Source: Salvelinus alpinus
Taxonomy: Eukaryota; Chordata; Actinopteri; Salmoniformes; Salmonidae
Direction of reading: 5' to 3'
Assembly: GCF_045679555.1 (NCBI RefSeq)
Contig: NC_092098.1
Span: 20,986,038 to 21,050,037 of the forward strand
Length of the DNA stretch: 64,000 nucleotides
In this document: one piece after another, positions 57,701 to 64,000 of the stretch
Numbering within the stretch: position 1 is the first letter of the stretch
Layout: each line of letters begins with the position of its first letter
Made by a program: the position numbers and the translations under genes
The notes under the pieces: generated by a model
Databases searched by the model: none
What the model saw: the letters and a program-made list of their open reading frames with translations, nothing else
What the model was told of the DNA's origin: nothing

Positions 57701-58242
57701 TCTGTAGCCATGTGTCAAAAAGTTGTGTGGTCTGATGAAACTAAAATTGAACTTTTTGGCCTGAATGCAAAGCGTTACATTTGGCGCAATCCCAACACAT
57801 CACCCAAAGAACCCAATCCCTACTGTGAAGCATGATGGTGGCAGTATCATGTTATGGGGATGTTTCTCATCGTCTTATCAGGATAGAAGGGAAAATGAAT
57901 GGAGCATTGTACAGAAAGGTCCTTGAGGAAAACCTGCTACCCTCTGCAAGAAAGCTGAAATGGGGACAGAAGTTCACCTTCCAGCATGACAACGATGTCT
58001 GGGGTGTAGACTTTTTATAGGCTCTGTAAACTACACATGAACAGTCAGTCTCCCCAGACATCATCATATTTCACAATGGGGACTGTGAATAAGGTGCGTT
58101 AGTGTCCGATGAGGGTGGGGACTTACAGGTCAGCTGCAGTGTGGTTGTGCTGTAGGGGCTGGTTGAGGGTGGCAGGGGGCTCTGCCTGCTCCACTGGACC
58201 CTCCTCACGGGTCCGTTTCAGCAGCTCAAACAGTGGCGAGTT
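48713..58242 (-). CDS. rb1: Retinoblastoma protein, exons 18-27 (C-terminal half)
   Basis: Ten minus-strand exons: 58127-58242, 50759-50904, 50501-50646, 50282-50386, 49997-50110, 49704-49852, 49393-49423, 49149-49291, 48989-49035 and 48713-48783 (stop at 48713-48715). All have GT/AG borders and sum to 1068 bases, exactly 356 codons. Encoded landmarks are the pocket linker and box B ('[10 protein letters not shown]', '[19 protein letters not shown]', '[15 protein letters not shown]', '[12 protein letters not shown]'), the CDK sites '[17 protein letters not shown]', the 31-bp exon '[11 protein letters not shown]', the cyclin-docking 'KPLKRLRFD' and the tail '[14 protein letters not shown]'. 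Rb1 binds E2F-DP and LxCxE proteins and restrains S-phase entry in the nucleus. The LxCxE-cleft residues Tyr, Lys and Tyr-Asn are kept. Exons 1-17 lie to the right, beyond the window. Intron 18 (50905-58126) is swollen by transposons; intron 17 holds lpar6. Confidence 0.96.
50905..52067 (-). other. rb1 intron 18, left part
   Basis: Mostly unremarkable intronic sequence. 51552-51640 ('gttgggcaatattacgatag') looks like a repeat fragment. No exon seen. Confidence 0.5.
52068..52574. repeat. Repeat with 'agaggtcgaccgatta' end, interrupted
   Basis: Begins 'ttagaggtcgaccgatta' followed by 'gataccgattattggaggac', a repeat end I associate with salmonid genomes, then AT-rich body with a (tgt)n tract at 52180-52198. 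It is interrupted at about 52575 by LINE A; related AT-rich sequence resumes after 56414, but the other terminus was not identified. Confidence 0.6.
52948..53950 (+). pseudogene. LINE A endonuclease, frame-broken
   Basis: '[15 protein letters not shown]' and '[17 protein letters not shown]' are N-terminal endonuclease motifs; '[20 protein letters not shown]' and 'LVPGDFNAG' follow in another frame (53222-53539), then a '[10 protein letters not shown]' motif (about 53540-53575). Stops and the G-run at 53126 break the frame. Confidence 0.82.
54118..55066 (+). pseudogene. LINE A reverse transcriptase, partial
   Basis: '[20 protein letters not shown]' (54118-54327) then, one frame over, '[20 protein letters not shown]', '[20 protein letters not shown]', '[20 protein letters not shown]' and the catalytic 'FADDTTVVG' (about 54850-54880). 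The C-terminal region after 55066 ('[20 protein letters not shown]') is in a third frame. At least two frameshifts, so inactive. Confidence 0.88.
55438..56413 (-). mobile_element. LINE family C fragment, inverted
   Basis: Minus-strand match to 535-1495 of the first LINE in the window: '[20 protein letters not shown]', '[20 protein letters not shown]', '[20 protein letters not shown]'. Both ends are missing. A palindromic 'cataccctatcatgatagg' insertion near 55841-55874 breaks the frame. It abuts LINE A in the opposite orientation. Confidence 0.88.
56414..57290. other. rb1 intron 18, AT-rich part
   Basis: Nothing coding. AT microsatellite-like stretch at 57130-57265. May be the far part of the repeat begun at 52068. 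Confidence 0.5.
57300..58090 (+). mobile_element. Tc1-like transposase remnant in rb1 intron 18
   Basis: Plus-strand pieces match Tc1 transposase: '[15 protein letters not shown]' near 57360, '[10 protein letters not shown]'-like sequence near 57485 in another frame, and '[20 protein letters not shown]' with 'KFTFQHDND' (57832-58020) from the catalytic domain. Many stops; no clear inverted ends. Confidence 0.78.
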
Positions 58243-60274
58243 CTGGGGAGAAACACACGGAACAGCATTCATTAGACAGGCACTACAGCATTTCACACAT
58301 GCACAAACACAACACCAAGTAATACCAATTTCATGGAACTTGTTCCTAAAGCTCATAATCAACACAATGTACATTACACTATGTGCCTAAACGTTATTAC
58401 ATTATACCTTCATTATTGGCAATGTATTACATTATCAGAATTTATTACATTATAAATGCAAAAGTTATTACATTATCAGCAGCTATTACATTATTGGCAT
58501 TTTATAACATCAGTTGCTACAGGGTTAACATCCCGTCCTCAAGCCACTGGTGATATTGGGTTTGACCTTTGGAACATGGACACTCCCTAAGCCTCTATGT
58601 ATTAGATCTTATCAGACACACGTAATATTCAATTCAACTATATTCATACAAAAGGGTGGGTGTGTTTATGAAAGCAGGCCTACATGGTTATTTACGCTAA
58701 GACTTCACCAGGAACTCCACATTCAGTTGTTCCCCGTGCTATATGCAACATAAAGGCAGACAAACTTCCTGCGGCTGTTTGTCAAGCTGGATTTTGGGTC
58801 AAGATCAAAGGTATGACATTTATTGAACACTCACATGCACGCCCACACTTGCACACAAATAGACGCATACAGCACGGTTCTGTATCGGAGTCAGTGAAAG
58901 CCGCACCTAGTCCCCTGCCTCATCTCGTTAGTCTGCAGGCTCAGGCTTGCCATCACTGGGACCTTCCCCTTCCTGTCGTTCTGAGGCAGCTGCTTCGGTG
59001 ACGCCACTGACTCGAAAACAGCTCATGAAAGTACACTGGGCTCTGGGGCTGACAGGAAAGTATGACTTAACTGATTCCTTTCACCAAGCAGAGCCAAATG
59101 AAGACGTGCTCTGTTTGGGGGTAGGATAGCTCTTTGATATCAAACAAAATAAAGACAAAATAATACCCTACTACATTTCATTGCTTGATATAAATTTGAT
59201 ATTTTCATGATATCCTGACTGAATGCTAAGGGCACAAAAACAAGCTAACACATATCTAGAGTTACTTCAGCCTTGGGATATAAAGGGTTAAAGATTACAT
59301 TTTCAAAACAAACATCAAGAGGGAGAGAAAGTGAGCGAGAAAGACTGTAGGTGAAGGGGCTACATTGCTAAAGCTGTCAGATGTGGGCCGGCCTTGGAGG
59401 CGTGGTGGCCTACTCCTCCCAGTGTGTAAGCAAGCAGTCGGTTAAGCTTCAGTCTAAAAGGTAGAGCTTCAGAACAGAAGACTGACTCCACTGAACTTAA
59501 GGCTGCATCACCGGTGGACAGGCAGGCTGCAGCAGAGCCTCTGTCAGTTTCCAAGTGTAGGGTCAGTAGGAACACCATGCCCCCAAGGGCTGCAGCAGGA
59601 AGAGACAGGAAGAGGGCTGCCAGAGGCAAAGCAGGAGGCCGGGAGAGAGGGAGGGACCCAGAGGGGCAGCAGAAAGCCTCTCAGCTCACAGACCCGAGGA
59701 GAGGCACATGACTCCCCCCTCTTTCACTGGAGCAAGGAACACCACTGACTCTGGAGTGAGAGAAGAAAAACTCTCCAGACTCAGAAAAGACAACCTCAAG
59801 GCTGTTCACAAGAAGACCACAGGACATAAAAACAGACCTGGGATCTTACAATTACTTTAACTAGATACATCTTACTCCTGCCAATGGATTAACTGAGGAC
59901 TGTTATCTTTTTGGATACTCGCACAGGTATTGACGGAGTTACTTGCTGTTCTTTTTAAAACGCTGGGCTTTCTTGAAAAGCAAGTTGACGGTGGTATTTG
60001 CATGAGAGCACATTATTATGCTTAAAAACCAGTGGATAGAATGAAAGTAATGGTGTACTTTTATGCTGGGGGATGAGGCTAAAGCTTAACTGGAAATTAC
60101 ATAGATAACATCAACGGATGTGTACCCCTGAAAATAAGGAAACTTATTTTGTACTCTATTCTTTGGAATTATCTTGTACAAGTGATCGCTGCTTTCCACA
60201 TAAACTTTCTCATTTTTGTATTGACATTCATCAACACTCCCATCCTCCAAACCCTACACCAGTCCTCCCGAAAG
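58243..60274. other. rb1 intron 17, part upstream of lpar6
   Basis: Holds 58380-58510 ('cattacattat' type AT repeat) and a purine-rich stretch at 59570-59720. A non-coding 5' exon or promoter for lpar6 may lie at 59450-59930, but no splice pair can be chosen. The 42 codons upstream of the chosen lpar6 Met are open but unlike the family. Confidence 0.5.
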
Positions 60275-61375
60275 ATGTATAACAGCACTCTAGAGACTGA
60301 TGGCATCAGTTCTTTAGGCTTGAGCCAAAACAACATGAGCTGCATTAAGAGTGACGGCTTCAAGTACACCATGTACACCTCAGTCTTCAGCCTGGTCTTC
60401 ATAGTCGGGTTGCTCTTCAACATGGTCGCAGTCTACATCTTTGCCTGCACGCTGAAGCTGCGCAACGAGACCACCACCTACATGATGAACCTGGTGGTGT
60501 CCGACCTGCTCTTCGTCCTCACCCTGCCATTCAGGATCTTCTACTTCATCAACAGAGACTGGCCGTTCGGCAGGGTGCTCTGCCAGCTCTCAGTCTCCCT
60601 CTTCTACACCAACATGTACGGCAGCATCCTCTTCCTCACCTGCATCAGCGTGGACCGCTTCCTGGCCATCGTCTACCCATTCCGATCACAGGCGCTGCGG
60701 ACAAAACGGAACGCCAAGCTGGCCTGCTGTGCCGTGTGGGTGTTGGTGCTGTCTGGCAGCCTGCCGACAGGCTTCCTCCTGGACACCACCTCGCTCAGAA
60801 ACGAAAACTCAAATTCCTCCATCAACTACTGCTTCGAGAACTTCTCCAACAAGCAGTGGCAGTCCAGTCTGTCCAAGGTGGTGGTGTTTATTGAGACAGT
60901 GGGATTCCTGATTCCGTTGTTACTCAACGTCTTCTGCTCGGTCTCGGTCCTCCAAACACTGCGCCAGCCCCAGGCCATCAGCCGGGGCGGCCAGCTCAAC
61001 AAGACGAAGATCCTGAGAATGATCGTGGTTCATCTTCTCATTTTCTGCTTCTGCTTCATCCCTTATAATGTCAATCTGGTGTTCTATGCCCTGGTCCGCA
61101 CCAAGCTGCTGAAAGGCTGCATTGTGGAGTCAGTGGTGAGGACTATCTACCCTATCACCCTCTGCATTGCGGTCACCAACTGCTGTTTCGACCCAGTCAT
61201 CTACTACTTTACATCTGAGACCATCCAGAACTCCATCAAACGGAAGTCGATGGCAGTTCGCAACAATAAGATGTCCGTGGGGCTTCAGACGGACACGCTG
61301 AAGAGCCAGAGCACCATGCAGAACAACCTGACGACTCTGAGAGAAAAAGTATTTCACAACGAATCCACTGTGTGA
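60275..61375 (+). CDS. lpar6: Lysophosphatidic acid receptor 6 (P2Y5), intronless GPCR
   Basis: Single-exon frame of 366 codons from the Met at 60275. An earlier in-frame Met at 60149 would add 42 residues that begin with a hydrophobic stretch; the later one gives a short N terminus with N-glycosylation sites (NST, NMS) as in the family, so I prefer it. Seven transmembrane helices are visible, with '[20 protein letters not shown]' (TM2), '[20 protein letters not shown]' (TM3, DRF at residues 127-129), '[13 protein letters not shown]' (TM6 end) and 'DPVIYYF' (TM7, from residue 306). It matches human LPAR6 through the core and the tail '[15 protein letters not shown]'. The receptor senses lysophosphatidic acid at the plasma membrane, through G12/13 as known in mammals. 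It lies antisense inside rb1 intron 17, the same nesting as in mammals, which supports the name. Confidence 0.96.
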   Translation: MYNSTLETDGISSLGLSQNNMSCIKSDGFKYTMYTSVFSLVFIVGLLFNMVAVYIFACTLKLRNETTTYMMNLVVSDLLFVLTLPFRIFYFINRDWPFGRVLCQLSVSLFYTNMYGSILFLTCISVDRFLAIVYPFRSQALRTKRNAKLACCAVWVLVLSGSLPTGFLLDTTSLRNENSNSSINYCFENFSNKQWQSSLSKVVVFIETVGFLIPLLLNVFCSVSVLQTLRQPQAISRGGQLNKTKILRMIVVHLLIFCFCFIPYNVNLVFYALVRTKLLKGCIVESVVRTIYPITLCIAVTNCCFDPVIYYFTSETIQNSIKRKSMAVRNNKMSVGLQTDTLKSQSTMQNNLTTLREKVFHNESTV

Positions 61376-61582
61376 CGTCACCACCCGAAGGTGCCACCTT
61401 GATGAGGCATCAATATTTCAGATGACTCAATTGTTGGTGCAACACACCCAGATGATCTAAAGCAAAAGATGGGAGATCGGTGGTCTGGAGTGGATTCTAT
61501 AAGAACCATGGCATCACAGGAAGCAAGTGCAGTTGCATTAAGGGTACCCACTAAGTCCACTGACTGAGTGTTTTCGTGTTAA
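61376..61582 (+). other. lpar6 3' UTR region
   Basis: Directly after the TGA at 61373-61375; no polyadenylation signal before the TTAA-flanked element. Confidence 0.5.
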
Positions 61583-62566
61583 GGGCAATTCCACGGTAAC
61601 AGTGACACTAACTAGGTTTCCATTCAATTGGCGAAAGATTTATGCAAATATTCTAAACATCTGCACAAATAAAATATGCGCATTTTCCCACCAGTGGTTC
61701 GTTTCCACCAAACAAACTGGTGGATAGATAGATCTCTCTCTCTCTGTGTAATGCCATACTGCACACAAAATGTAATTTCTCTTAATTTTCATGTACCGAA
61801 TAAAAACCTAAAAAGTTCAAAGTGTTTCCATCGCATTTTCAACTCTACCGATAGTGGTCACAAAAACTGTTGCGTTAAATAGCAAATGCGTCTACTCTGG
61901 TCTTGGCACTTGTGCTCCAGCCAACAGCTGACAGAAACAGTGCGGTTAGGCTGTGCGGGTAGGCTAATCTATCTGAGATTATTCTGGATAAGAGCGAGAA
62001 TATTTTTGTAAAAACGGCAGTCAAGCAACGGTCATCATGCCACCAGAATAAGAGCCGTGATATTTACTGGAAAGAAGCGTGAAGATCAGGGTGCACTTTC
62101 ACCACACTGAAGTTAATAATTGATTTAATCTGTAGCCTAATAAAACTGCATGGTTTCCCGAGTCGTTGTGGGAGGACCACACACACACACACACCATATT
62201 ATCGCGACTCCAAGTTTACTTCATTATGATGGTTATTATATCAACATTTGCGCATGAAGGCATTTCCACTGCCATTTCTCATATAATTTGTTTTACAGAC
62301 AGAAAAAGATCACGTAGAATGAACAAATTAAAAATCGGCAGAATGACAACACACACGTAGTGTGTCATTCTGTTACCAAACTTGGTATCTGCACGGTTCT
62401 TCAAGTAAATGTGTTTTTGTAAAATGTTCAGTGGAAATTGTTAAAAGTAGTCCTTGTGCATGGTTGTATGGTTTGTTTAAACTTGGCAATCATTGGTTTT
62501 TGTTTGACAAACATTTAAAGTGAAAAATATGAGTCTCAATGTCCCTCTGTTACCATGGAATTGCCC
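61583..62566. mobile_element. TTAA-flanked non-autonomous DNA transposon (984 bp)
   Basis: Inverted ends 'gggcaattccacggtaacag' and, on the other strand, 'gggcaattccatggtaacag' (19 of 20 match) with TTAA on both sides (61579-61582 and 62567-62570). No transposase frame. The interior includes 'aggtttccattcaattggcg', which looks like a piece of another repeat, and an (ac)n tract at 62179-62194. Confidence 0.85.
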
Positions 62567-62570
62567 TTAA

Positions 62571-63796
62571 GGATTGCATCAATAGCGGTGTTGGCTGTCA
62601 GGATTGTCCTACATGATACAGGTCTGGGCGGGAAACCCTGGAGTGTGGTGCTACGGATTTACAAAACAAAAAAAGTGTGAACATTTACCCACAACACACT
62701 TTGTGACTTGTCAAACAGTGACTGAGGTGTCTAAATGTGGCTCTATTGAAATACTTTATACCAGGCAGTGGTCAGTATTTTCCCTGCAACTTTAAGTACA
62801 GAATATTGTATAATAAACTAAAATAATGAAATAGCACTTTATAGAGCAACACATTTTTCTTGCACCCCCCGCACCAACAGTGATTGTGACACCAATAAAA
62901 AAAAAATGAAAGCAAACAAGTGCTCATCTATTTTGTTGAGTCACCAGAAGTGAACAGACGGTGGTAAATATGTATGATATTACCCAGGTTTACCTTTGCA
63001 CGCCACATATTGATTTGTGGGTAATAAACAGAGTGAGATATTTAGGGCATTTTACAAAGACATGTGGTTATCAGTCCTTCAGGTTTATGATACCACCTCA
63101 CTAGCGTGGCGATAACGTTCTCCCTTGCTCATATTAATCATACCACTGAACGACTAAATAGCTAGTGCAAACAGAAACCACCTCAAACCATTGCCAAGCA
63201 TGACAAAGAACGCCTGAATTTAGAAAGATTTGAACGACAACTGAGTTTAGAAGGATTTGTTTGCTGTTGATACAGTTCATCATGCATGTGTTGAATCATT
63301 GTTTAATTAAGTTGAGTGTCACACCATAACTAAATCTCGCCTTCGAGACCATAACATTGAGTTCAGGGGGTGAAACAAAAACAAACTGAGTAAGAAAGTA
63401 GATTTAAGTCTGATCTAATGGGTTGCTGGGTGGCTATTTTACAACAAAAAATTGAAATAATGTATATTTGAGAAAACCAAAGAGAATAAGGCTATGAACA
63501 CATTCTGGCCCTGTTGAGCAACATAGAATAGCTAGACGACCACAGCCAAGGACTGCTACCTGAAGAAAACTGTACTCCAACAGCATCAGCCATGAGGGAA
63601 ATGTGAGAAACATCTGGCCTCTGTTATACAGCCAGAGGACAGAGGTATGTGAAACTGACTAACTATGCCAGTGGTGGGTGGCCAAAATGTACCAAAGTCA
63701 ACCAAAGTGAATACAACAATTATTCAAACCTCAATGATTATGGAAAAGAAAAACAGCTCAATTCTGTATTTTAGGGCATCAACATCTTATTCATAT
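62571..63796. other. rb1 intron 17, right part
   Basis: AT-rich, no exon or RNA recognised. AATAAA on the plus strand at 62811 and 62896 could serve lpar6 (inference). Confidence 0.5.
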
Positions 63797-64000
63797 ACTG
63801 AACAAAAATATAAAAACGCAACATGCAACAATTTTACTGAATTACAGTTCATATAAGGAAATCGATCAATAAGACCCTAATCTGTGGATTTCACATGACT
63901 GGGCAGGCGCACAGCCATGCGTGGGCCTGGGAGGGCATAGGCCCACCCACTTGGGAGCCAGGGACACCAACTGTGCCAGGGACACCCACAGGCCCAGCCA
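63797..64000 (-). mobile_element. Partial element with 'actgaacaaaaatataaa' end
   Basis: Matches the right end of 42715-43545 in reverse: 'actgaacaaaaatataaaaa', 'cgcaacatgcaacaatttta', 'gtgggcctgggagggcatag'. It continues beyond the window. A local repeat 'gccagggacacc' occurs at 63958 and 63977. Confidence 0.85.

Noticed and set aside
48713-58242. rbl1 or rbl2 instead of rb1
   Set aside because: The C-terminal '[14 protein letters not shown]', 'KPLKRLRFD' and 'STRTRMQ' blocks and the lpar6 nesting are specific to rb1.
60149-60274. N-terminal extension of lpar6 from the upstream Met
   Set aside because: The added 42 residues do not resemble the family, whose proteins start close to the glycosylation sites; the Met at 60275 fits better.

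Overview
The window is vertebrate nuclear DNA, almost certainly from a salmonid fish (trout, salmon or charr group). It has spliced genes with GT/AG introns, a 5S-rRNA-derived SINE and tRNA-derived SINEs with the 'gacttgcctagttaaataaa' type of tail, several Tc1-like transposons, a DIRS-type retroelement, and three LINE families. By eye more than half of the sequence is mobile DNA. No CRISPR, operon or bacterial feature is expected or seen.

Layout. 1-2035: 3' part of a LINE with an open RT frame. 2036-9800: SINEs, a 2.3-kb hairpin-rich DNA element, a dead Tc1 copy and single-copy-looking DNA. 9804-15138: a decayed DIRS-like element with inverted terminal repeats. 16329-19083: all seven coding exons of uprt, plus strand. 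19438-20757: hAT remnant. 22857-39504: three exons of a zdhhc15-like palmitoyltransferase, minus strand. One of its introns is about 16 kb and holds a nested stack: a LINE (family A) split by a SINE, a TTAA-flanked DNA element and an endogenous retrovirus; the retrovirus 5' LTR is split by another LINE (family B), and that LINE's 3' UTR is split by a short LTR element. 39743-47815: more transposons and a second family-B LINE. 48713-58242: the last ten coding exons of rb1 (equivalent to mammalian exons 18-27), minus strand. 60275-61375: intronless lpar6, plus strand, in rb1 intron 17. 61583-62566 and 63797-64000: further DNA transposons.

Genes. uprt and zdhhc15 are convergent, as I remember UPRT and ZDHHC15 on the human X. 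lpar6 lies antisense inside an rb1 intron, as in mammals. The rb1 exons shown join in frame to a stop codon and look functional. The zdhhc15 part shown joins in frame, but the exons for its catalytic DHHC domain are not present where they should be, between its first visible exon and rb1. The genes have unrelated jobs (pyrimidine salvage-type protein, S-acylation, cell-cycle control, lysophosphatidic acid receptor).

The most notable observations are: the nested stack, whose junctions can be read to the base (GCACT target duplications about 12.7 kb apart); a 36-bp segment that is inverted between the two LTRs of the provirus; a primer-binding site matching tRNA-Tyr; two different TTAA-flanked elements; a duplicated 5' splice site in uprt that would add 13 in-frame codons at the PRPP loop; and the missing 5' half of zdhhc15. 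I did not find a clearly new molecular system.
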